Shown here in pieces: positions 45,074 to 54,641 of a stretch of 64,000 bases of DNA (the stretch's first letter is position 1; each line of letters begins with the position of its first letter). The translations under genes were made by a program, and so were the position numbers. The stretch comes from Streptomyces sp. PCS3-D2 (GTDB lineage Bacteria; Actinomycetota; Actinomycetes; Streptomycetales; Streptomycetaceae). The stretch spans positions 4,972,501 through 5,036,500 of the forward strand of contig NZ_CP097800.1 in the NCBI RefSeq assembly GCF_000612545.2, written 5' to 3'. The notes beneath the pieces were generated by a model, which was given only the letters and a program-made list of their open reading frames with translations, was not told the origin of the DNA and did no database searches.

Positions 45074-46216
45074 ATGGCCCGAGCACATGTGGAGACCCTT
45101 CTGGCCCGGATGCGCAAGCGGTCGCACCGGGGCCGCACCGCCCTGCGCAAATCCGCCGTCGACTACTTCCGCGGAGACGCCTCCGACTGGCTCGCCTTCG
45201 GCGGGCTGCTGCTCACCGTCCCCGCCATAGCCTTCGGCACGCTGATGCTGCCCGTCTGGTTCTCGCCGGCGGCGCTCGTCCTGCCGATCGTCGCCGGCGG
45301 CCTCCTGCTGCGCCCCGCCAGCCTCCTCGCCCTGTACGCCGCCTCCGCCGCAGCACTGATCGTCGAGGCGCTCGTGCTCGGTCCCTACACCCAGGGCCCG
45401 GCGCGCGTCACCCCCGGTACGGTGCTGGTCGTCGCGGCCTGCGGGTTCTTCGGACTGCTCATCGCGCAGTTCCGCAGCCGTGTCGGCGTGCCCTGGCGGC
45501 GCGGCGGCACCATGCTCTTCGACCTGCGCGAGCGCATCCGGGTACAGAGCAAGCTGCCCGCCCTGCCGCGCGGCTGGCACCGTGAGATGGCCCTGCGCCC
45601 GGCCGGCGGCCAGTCCTTCTCCGGCGACTTCGTGGTCGCGGCCCGTACCAACGGAGGTCGCACCCTGGAGATCGTCCTGACCGACGTCTCGGGCAAGGGC
45701 ATGGAGGCCGGCTCCCGGGCCCTGCTGCTGTCCGGCGCCTTCGGCGGCCTGCTCGGCGCACTGCCGCCCAACGGCTTCCTGCCCGCCGCGAACGGTTACC
45801 TGCTCCGCCAGGACTGGGACGAGGGCTTCGCCACCTCCATCCACCTCGTGCTGGACCTGGAGACCGGCGACTACGAACTCCTCTCGGCCGGCCACCTCCC
45901 CGCGCTCCAGCTCTGCGCCGGCACCGGCCGATGGCAGGAGAAGTCCGGCGAGGGCCCGCTGCTCGGCGTCTACGACGGCGCCGAGTTCACCCCCGCCCGC
46001 GGCAACCTCCGCCGGGGCGACGTCCTGATGCTCTTCACCGACGGCCTCGTCGAGACCTCCGACCGCGAGATCAGCGAGGGCATCGACCGCCTGACCGGCG
46101 AGGCCGACCGCTACGTCTCCGCCGGCTGGCACGGAGCGGCCTGGCACCTGATCGAGAAGGTCGCCAAGGACGTCAACGACGACCGCGCCCTGCTCCTCAT
46201 CCGCCGCTCGCCCTGA
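45074..46216 (+). CDS. SpoIIE-type PP2C phosphatase, membrane anchored
   Basis: A 380-residue protein. The N-terminal 130 residues form three or more membrane segments (LAFGGLLLTVPAIAFGTLML; ALVLPIVAGGLLLRPASLLA; VLVVAACGFFGLLIAQF). A cytosolic PP2C-like phosphatase domain follows with SFSGDFVVAA, VLTDVSGKGMEAGSRA and DVLMLFTDGLVETSDREI as metal-binding motifs. Such proteins dephosphorylate anti-anti-sigma factors, activating stress sigma factors, a common Streptomyces theme. No anti-sigma kinase or antagonist gene is adjacent. A TAAGGT -10 lies 9 nt before the ATG, so the leader is very short. Confidence 0.9.
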   Translation: MARAHVETLLARMRKRSHRGRTALRKSAVDYFRGDASDWLAFGGLLLTVPAIAFGTLMLPVWFSPAALVLPIVAGGLLLRPASLLALYAASAAALIVEALVLGPYTQGPARVTPGTVLVVAACGFFGLLIAQFRSRVGVPWRRGGTMLFDLRERIRVQSKLPALPRGWHREMALRPAGGQSFSGDFVVAARTNGGRTLEIVLTDVSGKGMEAGSRALLLSGAFGGLLGALPPNGFLPAANGYLLRQDWDEGFATSIHLVLDLETGDYELLSAGHLPALQLCAGTGRWQEKSGEGPLLGVYDGAEFTPARGNLRRGDVLMLFTDGLVETSDREISEGIDRLTGEADRYVSAGWHGAAWHLIEKVAKDVNDDRALLLIRRSP

Positions 46217-46297
46217 TCCGCGCGGGGGTTCGTCCCGTCCGGGCCGCCCCGCCGACTCCGGGCCGATGCACGGCCGCCGCCCACGGACTGCGCGAGA

Positions 46298-46342
46298 GGC
46301 CGGCCGGCCCGGTGACGGTCACCGGCACCGGGCCGGCCGGCC
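46298..46342. terminator. Strong hairpin after the SpoIIE-type gene (46217-46578 gap)
   Basis: GGCCGGCCGGCCCGGTG and CACCGGGCCGGCCGGCC form a perfect 17-bp stem with an 11-nt loop. The 362-bp gap between two convergent genes also contains a small GGCCGCA/TGCGGCC dyad further on; no gene was seen there. Confidence 0.85.
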
Positions 46343-46578
46343 CCTCCCCGATGTCGCCCTGCCGCGAGGTCCGGCATGCCCGGACCTCCTCCGGCGCCCC
46401 CTCCAGCACCCCCGGCGCGAGGCAGCGAGGTCCCGAAAGCAGCCGTGGAGACTGGGCGGCCGCATCCGCTGCGGCCGACCCCGACGTGCCGCGGTTCGCC
46501 CGCGGCGCTTCCGGTCGGCCGCCGGTGCGTGGCGGGGCGGCCTGTGTCCCGCCGCCGCAGGGGCCGCCCGGCGACCGG

Positions 46579-47190
46579 TCACCCGGCCGCCGCCCTCCAC
46601 GGTCCGAGCCCCAGCCTGCCGGTGTTCCCGAGGTCGACCGGCCGGGCGAGCCGGAGCCGCAGCCGGGGCGCGCCCGGGCGGGGCTCGACCTCCACGACCG
46701 GCGCCGTCACGGCCCCCACCGCCGCGTCGGTCACCAGATTGCGCCACACCATCGACACGGTCGCCGCCCGGCCCGGCGCCAGCGTCACCCGCTGCGGCGG
46801 CGCGTCGATGTCCGGCGCGCCCGAGGTGATCCCCGCCGCGCCGTGCTGGACCGAGACGTCCACCGGTTCGTTGCGGCCGTCCCACAACGACACCTGCGGG
46901 TATCCCTCCAGCACGTACGGCTCCGTGCCGCAGTTCTCCAGTCGGAAGCCCGCCACCCGCAACCCCATCGCCGCGTTCCCGTCCGTCTCCACCAGCCGTA
47001 CCCCGCCCTCCGGGCACGTCCCGGCGGACGCGGACGGCGGTGCGGACACCGTCCCGCCCGGCCGCTCCGCCGCCCGCACCGGCCCCGGCGCGGGCGGCGG
47101 AGCCGGCGGGGTGGAGCACCCCGCGACCCCCGCCACCACGCCCGCCACGCCCACGGCCACCACGTTCCGCACCCACCGCTTCGCGATCAT
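46579..47190 (-). CDS. DUF4232-type secreted lipoprotein
   Basis: A 203-residue exported lipoprotein. The signal peptide VVAVGVAGVVAGVAGCSTP ends in a lipobox with the acceptor Cys, followed by a Pro/Ala-rich linker. The mature domain has a beta-sandwich pattern with a Cys pair (GTCPEGGVRLVE ... RLENCGTEPYVLEGYPQVSL), and GRAATVSMVWRN towards the end, typical of DUF4232. Function is unknown; related proteins are abundant Streptomyces cell-surface proteins. The ATG at 47190 begins MIAKRW. It is divergent from the PLP enzyme gene across 108 bp. Confidence 0.88.
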   Translation of the reverse strand: MIAKRWVRNVVAVGVAGVVAGVAGCSTPPAPPPAPGPVRAAERPGGTVSAPPSASAGTCPEGGVRLVETDGNAAMGLRVAGFRLENCGTEPYVLEGYPQVSLWDGRNEPVDVSVQHGAAGITSGAPDIDAPPQRVTLAPGRAATVSMVWRNLVTDAAVGAVTAPVVEVEPRPGAPRLRLRLARPVDLGNTGRLGLGPWRAAAG

Positions 47191-47286
47191 CCGCCGAGCC
47201 TACGGCGCCCCCGCCGGGCGGTGCCCGATCGGTACGGGCGGGCCACCCGTCCCGGATTGGCCCGCCCGCGCGGCCGGCCCGGGTCC

Positions 47287-47292
47287 TACCGT
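47287..47292 (+). promoter_or_regulatory. -10 element TACCGT of the PLP enzyme gene
   Basis: TACCGT ends 6 nt before the ATG at 47299 with no ribosome site between, as in other apparently leaderless genes of the window. Confidence 0.4.
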
Positions 47293-47298
47293 GCCTCC

Positions 47299-48687
47299 AT
47301 GGACCGCACGCTCGCCGCCGACCTCGCCCGGCTCCCCGACCTGCTCGACGCCACCCGCCGCGCCGCCGCCGAAGCGCTCGCCGCCCTGGACGGGCGCGTC
47401 GTCGTACCATCCGCCCCGGAGCCGCCGGCCCCCGAACCGCTCCCCGGGCCCGGCACCGGCACGGAGAGCGCACTCGCCGCGTTCCGCGAACGCTGGGAAC
47501 CACGGCTGTCGGCCTCCGCAGGCCCCCGCTACTTCGGCTTCGTCACCGGCGGCGCCACCCCCGCGGCGCTCGCCGGGGACTGGCTCACCGCAGTCCACGA
47601 CCAGAACTCCAACTCCTCGATGGACGGCGCCGGCCAGGACCTCGAACGCGAGACCGTGGGCTGGCTCCGCGAGCTGTTCGGTCTCTCCGACGCGCACACC
47701 GGCACCTTCGTCAGCGGCGCCACCATGTCCAACACCACCGGCCTCGCCATCGCCCGCGAATGGCTCGGCGAGCGCCTCGGTGTGTCCCCGGCCGAGGACG
47801 GCGCCGCATCCCTCGGCCCGGTCCGCGTCCTGTCCGGCGCCCCGCACTCCTCCATCGCCAAGGCCCTCTCCTTCCTCGGCCTCGGCCGCAGCTCCCTCGT
47901 CCCGGTCCCGACCCTGCCCGGCCGGGAGGCCGTCGACCCCGCCGCCCTCGACCGGGCGCTGGCCGACACCCCCGGCCCGGCGGTGGTCGTCGCCAACGCG
48001 GGCACCGTCAACACCGTCGACTTCGACGACCTCCCCGCCCTCGCCGCACTCCGCCCGCGCCACGACTTCTGGCTGCACACCGACGCCGCCTTCGGCGCCT
48101 TCGCCGCGCTCTCCCCGCACCACGCGCACCTCACCGAAGGCCTCGACGCCTCCGACTCCGTCTGCGTCGACCTGCACAAGTGGCTCAACGTCCCCTACGA
48201 CAGCGCCGTCCAGTTCACCCGCCGGCGCGACCTGCAGGCCCGCGTCTTCCAGAACTCCGCCGCCTACCTCGGGCCCCTCGGCGAACACCCCGACCTCGTC
48301 CACCTCACCCCGGAGAACTCCCGCCGACTGCGCGCCCTCGCCGCCTGGTTCACGCTGCGCGCCTACGGCCGACAGGGCCACCGGGAGATCGTCGAGCGCA
48401 ACATCGCCGGCGCCAGGGCCCTGGGCGCGGCGCTGGAGGAGGACTCCGCCTTCACCCTCCTCGCCCCCGTCCGCCTCAACGTCGTCTGCTTCACCCTCGC
48501 CCGAGACCCCGACCCGGCGCGTCTGACCGCACTGCGCGAGGCGCTGTCCGCCGAGGCGTTCGTCACCCCGACCGTCCACGAGGGAACCGCAGGGCTGCGC
48601 GCCGCGTTCTCCAACTGGCGTACGACGCAGGCAGATGTCCACAGGACGGTCCGGGCCCTGCGCGCGGCGGCGAGGGAGATCGCATGA
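47299..48687 (+). CDS. PLP-dependent decarboxylase-family enzyme
   Basis: A 462-residue fold-type I PLP enzyme of the group II decarboxylase family. Motifs: VTGGATPAALAGDWLTAVHD near the N terminus, SGATMSNTTGLAIAREWLG, an aspartate contacting the PLP ring nitrogen in HTDAAFGAFAALS, and the Schiff-base Lys in CVDLHKWLNVPYDSAVQF. The C-terminal domain is normal (FVTPTVHEGTAGLRAAFSNW). Family members decarboxylate aromatic amino acids, glutamate, aspartate or diaminobutyrate; which one applies here is unclear. Its stop overlaps the HD-protein start (ATGA), so the two are coupled. Confidence 0.9.
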   Translation: MDRTLAADLARLPDLLDATRRAAAEALAALDGRVVVPSAPEPPAPEPLPGPGTGTESALAAFRERWEPRLSASAGPRYFGFVTGGATPAALAGDWLTAVHDQNSNSSMDGAGQDLERETVGWLRELFGLSDAHTGTFVSGATMSNTTGLAIAREWLGERLGVSPAEDGAASLGPVRVLSGAPHSSIAKALSFLGLGRSSLVPVPTLPGREAVDPAALDRALADTPGPAVVVANAGTVNTVDFDDLPALAALRPRHDFWLHTDAAFGAFAALSPHHAHLTEGLDASDSVCVDLHKWLNVPYDSAVQFTRRRDLQARVFQNSAAYLGPLGEHPDLVHLTPENSRRLRALAAWFTLRAYGRQGHREIVERNIAGARALGAALEEDSAFTLLAPVRLNVVCFTLARDPDPARLTALREALSAEAFVTPTVHEGTAGLRAAFSNWRTTQADVHRTVRALRAAAREIA

Positions 48688-49139
48688 CGAGCAGTTCCCT
48701 GACCCTCCAAGAGGTCGAGGCCCTGGCGCGCGGTGCGCACGGGGGCCGGACCGACAAGGCCGGCAGGCCGTACGCCGAGCACCTCGCGGCCGTCGCGGAG
48801 GGGGTGCGCGTCCGCGGCGGCACGCCCGAACAGCAGGCGGCGGCCTGGCTGCACGACGCGATCGAGGACGAGGCGCTCAGCCTCACCTGGCTGGATTCCG
48901 CCGCTCTCCCGCAGTCCGTGAAGGACATGGTCCTCGCCGTCACCAAGCGGCCCGGCGAGCCCGTCGAGAGCTACGCGGCCCGCATCCTGGCCACCCCGGG
49001 CGCCCTGCTCGTCAAAGAGGCCGACCTCGCGCACAACGCCGACCCCGTACGTCTCTCCGTACTGGACGGTCCCACCCGCGAACGACTGTCCGTGAAGTAT
49101 GCGTATGTCCGTTCCCTCCTGGGCCTCACTGCCCCCTGA
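48684..49139 (+). CDS. HD-domain protein (SpoT/MESH1-like hydrolase fold)
   Basis: A 151-residue protein with the HD metal-hydrolase signature: PYAEHLAAVAEGV supplies the first His, AWLHDAIEDEAL the His-Asp pair, and VKEADLAHNADPVRL the distal Asp. The pattern His...HDxxED...Asp is that of (p)ppGpp hydrolase-like small proteins such as MESH1, so hydrolysis of a nucleotide is likely but the substrate is unknown. It is translationally coupled with the PLP enzyme upstream. No signal or membrane segment. Confidence 0.88.
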   Translation: MTSSSLTLQEVEALARGAHGGRTDKAGRPYAEHLAAVAEGVRVRGGTPEQQAAAWLHDAIEDEALSLTWLDSAALPQSVKDMVLAVTKRPGEPVESYAARILATPGALLVKEADLAHNADPVRLSVLDGPTRERLSVKYAYVRSLLGLTAP

Positions 49140-49294
49140 GCCCCTTCGCTCACGGCCGTTGGCGAAAACGGAACAGCGGCCTTTCGTCACGGGGCGTATG
49201 ACTGTGGTCCGTTGGTGGGAGGATGGTCCATGTGGGGGCATTCTCGGCCGTGCGCCCCCGGCCGACCAGGGGACGACCGAAGGTGTGATCAGAA

Positions 49295-49489
49295 GTGGCC
49301 ATTTCGCTGTCAGTGGTGGTTCTGTTGGGGGTCATCCAGGTGGTGCTGATCCGTGGCAACCACATCAAGACGGGCCCCGCCATCGTCGCCGCCCTCTTCG
49401 GTTTCTTCCTGGCGTCCAGCTCGATCGCGGACGACGTGAACCGTTTCCTCAACTCCCTCGCGACGATGATCGCGAACATCAGGCTCTGA
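49295..49489 (+). CDS. Small membrane protein of unknown function
   Basis: A 64-residue protein. It has an N-terminal helix (ISLSVVVLLGVIQVVLIRG), a short polar stretch (NHIKTGP), a second helix (AIVAALFGFFLASSSIADD) and an amphipathic tail (VNRFLNSLATMIANIRL). Two membrane passes would place both ends on the same side. The GTG at 49295 has GAAGG about 11 bases upstream. Such small proteins are conserved in actinobacteria, but I know no function. It stands alone before the tRNA genes. Confidence 0.75.
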   Translation: MAISLSVVVLLGVIQVVLIRGNHIKTGPAIVAALFGFFLASSSIADDVNRFLNSLATMIANIRL

Positions 49490-49635
49490 GGCCCGGCGGC
49501 ATGACGCCGCAGGGCGCCCGGGTCGCCGCCCCGAAGGGGCCGGGCCCGCGGACCCGGGAGCGGAATCCCCGGCAGGCGGCTGCGGGAGCCGGTGCGCCGC
49601 ACCCGCCCGCGCCGTACCCGGACCCGGGAACGACC

Positions 49636-49674
49636 AAGGGCCAGGTCGAGGAGATGTCCTCTGACCTGGCCCTT
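49636..49674 (-). terminator. Hairpin downstream of tRNA-Gly
   Basis: AAGGGCCAGGTC pairs with GACCTGGCCCTT, and an inner GAGGA/TCCTC stem surrounds GATG. It starts 11 bp downstream of the tRNA 3' end on the minus strand and could also end the small membrane protein gene. Confidence 0.75.
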
Positions 49675-49684
49675 CGGTACTCAG

Positions 49685-49755
49685 AGCGGGCGACGGGAAT
49701 CGAACCCGCGTAGCTAGTTTGGAAGACTAGGGCTCTACCATTGAGCTACGCCCGC
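49685..49755 (-). tRNA. tRNA-Gly (anticodon TCC)
   Basis: The minus strand folds into a 7-bp acceptor stem (GCGGGCG/CGCCCGC), a D arm with GCTC/GAGC, an anticodon stem CTAGT/ACTAG with loop CTTCCAA, and a T arm with GGTTCGATTCC. The anticodon TCC reads GGA. The discriminator is T and no CCA is encoded. Confidence 0.95.
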
Positions 49756-49923
49756 ATTGCGTGCGCCGCAGGTCCTGGGACCGCGGCACGGACAGCATCC
49801 TAGCGGGTCGTTCCGGTCGCGTGCACACCACATTCCGTGCCCGCGCCGATGCCTGTCCGAAATGGCTCTGGAAACACCGCGCATCAGAGGGTCTCCGGGC
49901 ATGTACCCTACGTGTCGCACCGA

Positions 49924-50000
49924 CGGGGTGTGGCGCAGCTTGGTAGCGCGTCCGCTTTGGGAGCGGAAGGTCGTCGGTTCGAATCCGGCCACCCCGACCA
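49924..50000 (+). tRNA. tRNA-Pro (anticodon TGG)
   Basis: Acceptor stem CGGGGTG/CACCCCG, D arm GCGC/GCGC, anticodon stem TCCGC/GCGGA with loop TTTGGGA carrying TGG, T arm with GGTTCGAATCC. The 3' CCA is encoded (49998-50000). It lies 151 bp upstream of tig. Confidence 0.95.
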
Positions 50001-50151
50001 CCACAAGATCGCGTTGTGGGCTGATTGCCGCTTGCGGCTACTATGCAAGCTGCGTGCCCGTGTGTCTGATGTACCGGGCCGAAGTCCGCCGGGCCGCTGA
50101 TTCCAGCGAGACGGCAGATCCCCCAGCAGTCAGCCACAAGGAGACCGAACC

Positions 50152-51546
50152 GTGAAGAGCGCCGTTGAGACCCTGAACCCGACGCGGGTTCGGCTCACTG
50201 TTGAGGTGCCCTTCGAGGAGCTCAAGGACAGCCTCGACGCGGCGTACAAGAAGATCAACCAGCAGGTCACGGTGAAGGGCTTCCGCAAGGGCAAGATCCC
50301 CGCCCGCGTCATCGACCAGCGCTTCGGCCGCGGTGCGGTGCTGGAGGAGGCCGTCAACGACGCCCTCCCGAAGTTCTACACCGAGGCCGTCAACGAGGCC
50401 GACCTGAACCCGCTGGGCCAGCCCGAGGTCGACATCACCGAGCTGAAGGACGGCGAGCTGCTGGCCTTCACCGCCGAGGTCGACGTGCGTCCCGAGATCG
50501 AGATCCCGGACTACTCGGGCATCGAGGTCGAGGTCGACGCCATCGAGGTCTCCGACGAGGACGTCGAGAAGTCCGTCGAGCAGCTGCGCAACCGCTTCGC
50601 GTCCACCAAGGACGTCGAGCGTGCCGCCGCCGAGGGTGACGTCGTCACGCTCGACCTGGAGGCCAAGGTCGACGGCGAGGTGCTGCCCGACGGCGTCGCC
50701 TCCGACGTCTCCTACACGATCGGCTCGGGCGAGCTGCTCGAGGGCATCGACGAGGCCGTCACGGGCCTGGAGGCCGGCGGCGAGGCCACCTTCACCTCCC
50801 AGCTGAAGGGCGGCTCCGCCGAGGGCAAGGACGCCGAGGTCACCGTCAAGGTCTCCAAGGTCTCCGCCAAGGAGCTCCCGGAGCTGGACGACGAGTTCGC
50901 CCAGATGGCCAGCGAGTTCGACACCCTTGAGGACCTCAAGGCGGACAGCCGCAAGCGCCTCGAGAACATGAAGCAGTACGACCAGGCCACGCAGGCCCAG
51001 GAGCGCGTCCTGGAGAAGCTGCTGGAGCTCGTCGAGGTGCCGATCCCCGAGAAGCTGCTCGAGGACGAGGTCAACACCCGCAAGCACAACCTGGAGCACC
51101 ACCAGCTCGGCCAGATGGGTCTTGACCTGGCGAAGTACCTGGAGTTCCAGGGCAAGACGGTCGAGGAGTTCGACGCCGAGACCAAGGAACAGGCGATCAA
51201 GGGCATCAAGACCCAGTTCGTCCTGGACGCCCTGGTCAACAAGGAGAAGCTGGGCGTGAACCAGGAGGAGCTCACCGAGCACCTCATGCGCCGTGCCTCC
51301 TCCTCCGGCATGTCCCCCGACCAGTTCGCCCAGGCCGTCGTCGAGGGTGGCCAGGTCCCGATGCTGGTCGGCGAGGTCGCCCGCGGCAAGGCCCTCGCGG
51401 TCGTCGTCGAGGCTGCCAAGGTCGTCGACACCAACGGTGACGTCGTGGACCTCTCCGACGAAGAGGACGAGGTCGAGACGGCCGCCGAGACCGTCGAGGC
51501 CGCCGTCGACGGCGACGACGAGGTCAAGGCCGACGAGGCCAAGTAA
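50152..51546 (+). CDS. tig: Trigger factor
   Basis: Ribosome-associated chaperone and prolyl isomerase of 464 residues. The N-terminal ribosome-binding domain contains [12 protein letters not shown], the signature loop that docks at the tunnel exit. A PPIase domain follows ([36 protein letters not shown]), then a helical C-terminal domain ([18 protein letters not shown]), ending with a very acidic tail ([20 protein letters not shown]). The GTG at 50152 follows AAGGAGACCGAACC. The order tig, clpP1, clpP2, clpX is the standard actinobacterial one, linking folding and proteolysis. Confidence 0.98.
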   Translation: MKSAVETLNPTRVRLTVEVPFEELKDSLDAAYKKINQQVTVKGFRKGKIPARVIDQRFGRGAVLEEAVNDALPKFYTEAVNEADLNPLGQPEVDITELKDGELLAFTAEVDVRPEIEIPDYSGIEVEVDAIEVSDEDVEKSVEQLRNRFASTKDVERAAAEGDVVTLDLEAKVDGEVLPDGVASDVSYTIGSGELLEGIDEAVTGLEAGGEATFTSQLKGGSAEGKDAEVTVKVSKVSAKELPELDDEFAQMASEFDTLEDLKADSRKRLENMKQYDQATQAQERVLEKLLELVEVPIPEKLLEDEVNTRKHNLEHHQLGQMGLDLAKYLEFQGKTVEEFDAETKEQAIKGIKTQFVLDALVNKEKLGVNQEELTEHLMRRASSSGMSPDQFAQAVVEGGQVPMLVGEVARGKALAVVVEAAKVVDTNGDVVDLSDEEDEVETAAETVEAAVDGDDEVKADEAK

Positions 51547-51577
51547 CACCCCGGGCGAAAGCCCGCTGAGCAGTGCC

Positions 51578-51616
51578 CCGAAGGGCCCGGACGCGACCTG
51601 CGTCCGGGCCCTTCGG
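51578..51616 (+). terminator. Terminator of tig
   Basis: CCGAAGGGCCCGGACGC and GCGTCCGGGCCCTTCGG form a perfect 17-bp stem with a 5-nt loop, 32 bp after the tig stop. Confidence 0.93.
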
Positions 51617-51678
51617 CGCGGTTCCCGCGCCGCCCGCACACCGTTTCCGCGCGGCCCCCACGGGGCCGCCGGAGCTTG

Positions 51679-51692
51679 CGCTCCGAGCGAAC
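51679..51692 (+). promoter_or_regulatory. Possible ClgR site upstream of clpP1
   Basis: CGCTCCGAGCGAAC has the CGC-N5-GCG core and GCGAAC half-site of ClgR operators, with one off-consensus position and a poor left flank. ClgR activates clpP1P2 in Streptomyces. The 311-bp tig-clpP1 gap holds this, the tig terminator and a CGAAC-A-GTTCG dyad at 51688-51698. Confidence 0.4.
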
Positions 51693-51857
51693 AGTTCGGG
51701 AAGCGGGATGGCGTTGTCCGACCTGCGCGTTAGGGTCCATGAATACGAGGGCACGTGAGTATCCGGGCGCCGGCGGACCAGTCCGCTCCGGCTGCACCGC
51801 GCCCCAGAACGAGACGCTGAGACGGCACATGGCCGTCGGAGACGAGCAGGTGGATAC

Positions 51858-52475
51858 GTGACGAATCTGAAGCCTTACGCCGCGGGTGAGCCGTCCATCG
51901 GTGGCGGCCTCGGCGACCATGTCTACAACCGGCTGCTCGGCGAGCGCATCATCTTCCTCGGCCAGCAGGTCGACGACGAGATCGCGAACAAGATCACTGC
52001 GCAGCTCCTGCTCCTGGCCGCCGAGCCGGAGAAGGACATCTACCTCTACATCAACAGCCCCGGTGGCTCGGTGACGGCCGGCATGGCCGTCTACGACACC
52101 ATGCAGTACATCCCCAACGACGTCGTGACCATCGGCATGGGCATGGCGGCCTCGATGGGGCAGTTCCTGCTCACCGGTGGCGCCAAGGGCAAGCGCTTCG
52201 CCCTGCCGAACACCGACATCCTGATGCACCAGGGCTCCGCCGGTATCGGCGGCACCGCGTCGGACATCAAGATCCAGGCCCAGTACCTGCTGCGCACGAA
52301 GCAGCGGATGGCCGAGATCACCGCGTTCCACTCGGGCCAGACCGTCGAGGCGATCATCCGCGACGGTGACCGCGACCGCTGGTTCACCTCCGAGGAGGCC
52401 AAGGAGTACGGCCTCATCGACGAGATCATCTCGGCCGCGTCCAACGTTCCGGGCGGCGGCGGCACCGGGGCCTGA
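51858..52475 (+). CDS. clpP1: ATP-dependent Clp protease proteolytic subunit 1
   Basis: Serine peptidase of 205 residues, one of the two main ClpP subunits, forming the chamber that degrades proteins fed by ClpX or ClpC. The catalytic Ser is in [12 protein letters not shown], the His in [12 protein letters not shown], with the Asp later in the handle region. [18 protein letters not shown] is the oxyanion region. The GTG at 51858 is the only good start for the mature N terminus; AGCAGGTGG is a weak site. It is followed by clpP2 after 56 bp, and the two are expected to be co-transcribed and to form a mixed complex. Confidence 0.97.
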   Translation: MTNLKPYAAGEPSIGGGLGDHVYNRLLGERIIFLGQQVDDEIANKITAQLLLLAAEPEKDIYLYINSPGGSVTAGMAVYDTMQYIPNDVVTIGMGMAASMGQFLLTGGAKGKRFALPNTDILMHQGSAGIGGTASDIKIQAQYLLRTKQRMAEITAFHSGQTVEAIIRDGDRDRWFTSEEAKEYGLIDEIISAASNVPGGGGTGA

Positions 52476-52531
52476 TCCCCGTAGCCACCCGTCAGTACCC
52501 GGCAGCCGACAGCCCGCAGAACGCCACCAGG

Positions 52532-53200
52532 ATGGTGAACACCCAGATGCAGAACAACTTCTCCGCGAGCGGCCTCTACTCCGGCCCGCAGGTGGACAAC
52601 CGCTACGTCATCCCGCGCTTCGTCGAGCGCACCTCGCAGGGCGTGCGTGAGTACGACCCGTACGCGAAGCTCTTCGAGGAGCGCGTGATCTTCCTCGGCG
52701 TGCAGATCGACGACGCCTCGGCCAACGACGTCATGGCGCAGCTGCTGTGCCTGGAGTCGATGGACCCGGACCGCGACATCTCGATCTACATCAACAGCCC
52801 CGGCGGCTCCTTCACCGCGCTGACGGCGATCTACGACACGATGCAGTTCGTGAAGCCGGACATCCAGACGGTCTGCATGGGCCAGGCGGCCTCCGCCGCC
52901 GCGGTCCTGCTCGCCGCCGGCACCCCCGGCAAGCGCATGGCCCTGCCCAACGCCCGCGTGCTGATCCACCAGCCCTCCGGCGGCACCGGCCGCGAGCAGC
53001 TCTCGGACCTGGAGATCGCGGCCAACGAGATCCTGCGCATGCGCGACCAGCTGGAGACCATGCTGGCCAAGCACTCCACGACGCCGATCGAAAAGATCCG
53101 CGACGACATCGAGCGCGACAAGATCCTCACGGCCGAGGACGCCCTCGCGTACGGCCTGATCGACCAGATCATCTCCACCCGCAAGAGCAACAAGCTCTGA
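52532..53200 (+). CDS. clpP2: ATP-dependent Clp protease proteolytic subunit 2
   Basis: Serine peptidase of 222 residues, paralogue of ClpP1. The catalytic Ser lies in [12 protein letters not shown] and the His in [30 protein letters not shown] precedes them. It has a longer N-terminal propeptide ([20 protein letters not shown]), which is normally removed during assembly. The ATG at 52532 is the best start; a second Met lies four codons on. It lies 56 bp after clpP1 and 153 bp before clpX. Confidence 0.97.
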   Translation: MVNTQMQNNFSASGLYSGPQVDNRYVIPRFVERTSQGVREYDPYAKLFEERVIFLGVQIDDASANDVMAQLLCLESMDPDRDISIYINSPGGSFTALTAIYDTMQFVKPDIQTVCMGQAASAAAVLLAAGTPGKRMALPNARVLIHQPSGGTGREQLSDLEIAANEILRMRDQLETMLAKHSTTPIEKIRDDIERDKILTAEDALAYGLIDQIISTRKSNKL

Positions 53201-53258
53201 CCCTTGCCGCCAGTTGGCGCGGGCACACCGCCGGATTCGGCGATGTGAACCACGTCAA

Positions 53259-53280
53259 GGGGGCCCCGCACGGGGCCCCC
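53259..53280 (+). terminator. Hairpin between clpP2 and clpX
   Basis: GGGGGCCCCG and CGGGGCCCCC form a perfect 10-bp stem with a 2-nt loop, 59 bp after clpP2 and 73 bp before clpX. It may partly uncouple clpX expression from clpP1P2. Confidence 0.75.
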
Positions 53281-53353
53281 GGCAAGGTACCGTCGGATAT
53301 GAGGCACCAGGAGCGCTGAACCAGGCGTCTCCCAGGCGAAGGGGAAGCACCTC

Positions 53354-54640
53354 GTGGCACGCATCGGTGACGGCGGCGACCTGCTCAAGTGCTCGTTCTG
53401 CGGAAAGAGCCAGAAGCAGGTGAAGAAGCTCATCGCAGGACCCGGTGTGTACATCTGCGACGAGTGCATCGACCTCTGCAACGAGATCATCGAAGAGGAG
53501 CTCGCGGAGACCTCCGAGGTCCGGTGGGAGGAACTCCCCAAGCCCCGCGAGATCTACGAGTTCCTGGAGAGCTACGTCGTCGGCCAGGAGCCGGCGAAGA
53601 AGGCGCTCTCGGTAGCGGTCTACAACCACTACAAGCGGGTCCAGGCCGGCGAGAACGGCGGCGCGCAGGGCCGCGAAGACGCCATCGAGCTCGCGAAGTC
53701 CAACATCCTGCTGCTGGGTCCCACGGGCTCCGGCAAGACGCTCCTCGCGCAGACCCTGGCCCGCATGCTGAACGTCCCGTTCGCCATCGCCGACGCGACG
53801 GCGCTGACGGAGGCCGGGTACGTCGGCGAGGACGTCGAGAACATCCTGCTGAAGCTGATCCAGGCCGCCGACTACGACGTCAAGAAGGCCGAGACCGGGA
53901 TCATCTACATCGACGAGATCGACAAGGTCGCCCGCAAGAGCGAGAACCCGTCGATCACGCGCGACGTGAGCGGCGAGGGCGTGCAGCAGGCCCTGCTGAA
54001 GATCCTGGAGGGCACGACGGCTTCGGTGCCGCCGCAGGGCGGCCGCAAGCACCCGCACCAGGAGTTCATCCAGATCGACACGACGAACGTGCTCTTCATC
54101 GTGGGCGGCGCCTTCGCCGGCCTGGAGAAGATCATCGAGTCGCGTGCCGGCGCCAAGGGCATCGGCTTCGGGGCGACGATCCGCTCCAAGCGCGAGATCG
54201 AGGCCAGCGACCAGTTCCAGGAGGTCATGCCGGAGGACCTGGTGAAGTTCGGGATGATCCCCGAGTTCATCGGCCGTCTCCCGGTCATCACCTCGGTCCA
54301 CAACCTGGACCGCGAGGCCCTGCTCCAGATCCTCATCGAGCCGCGCAACGCGCTGGTCAAGCAGTACCAGCGACTGTTCGAACTCGACGGTGTCGAGCTG
54401 GACTTCGAGCGCGAGGCCCTGGAGGCCATCGCGGACCAGGCGATCCTCCGCCAGACGGGCGCCCGCGGCCTGCGCGCCATCATGGAAGAGGTCCTGATGT
54501 CGGTGATGTACGAGGTCCCGTCCCGCAAGGACGTGGCCCGCGTGGTCATCACGGCGGACGTGGTCCGCTCCAACGTCAACCCGACGCTGGTCCCGCGCAT
54601 CGTCCCGAAGGACCAGGGCCCGCACGAGAAGTCGGCCTAG
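53354..54640 (+). CDS. clpX: ATP-dependent Clp protease ATP-binding subunit ClpX
   Basis: AAA+ unfoldase of 428 residues that feeds substrates to ClpP. The N-terminal zinc-binding domain has Cys pairs CSFC and CDEC. The Walker A is [10 protein letters not shown], Walker [12 protein letters not shown], and the pore loop and sensor region are visible ([23 protein letters not shown]). The IGF-type loop for ClpP docking appears as IGFGATI. The GTG at 53354 is the family start ([13 protein letters not shown]). A 30-bp-arm terminator follows directly, so this ends the clp transcription unit. Confidence 0.98.
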   Translation: MARIGDGGDLLKCSFCGKSQKQVKKLIAGPGVYICDECIDLCNEIIEEELAETSEVRWEELPKPREIYEFLESYVVGQEPAKKALSVAVYNHYKRVQAGENGGAQGREDAIELAKSNILLLGPTGSGKTLLAQTLARMLNVPFAIADATALTEAGYVGEDVENILLKLIQAADYDVKKAETGIIYIDEIDKVARKSENPSITRDVSGEGVQQALLKILEGTTASVPPQGGRKHPHQEFIQIDTTNVLFIVGGAFAGLEKIIESRAGAKGIGFGATIRSKREIEASDQFQEVMPEDLVKFGMIPEFIGRLPVITSVHNLDREALLQILIEPRNALVKQYQRLFELDGVELDFEREALEAIADQAILRQTGARGLRAIMEEVLMSVMYEVPSRKDVARVVITADVVRSNVNPTLVPRIVPKDQGPHEKSA

Positions 54641-54641
54641 C

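Noticed and set aside
45931-48687. 918-residue plus-strand frame apparently joining the phosphatase region to the PLP enzyme
   Set aside because: Only the part from 47299 is a real protein; the upstream part is out-of-frame shadow with no domain and runs over the DUF4232 gene on the other strand.
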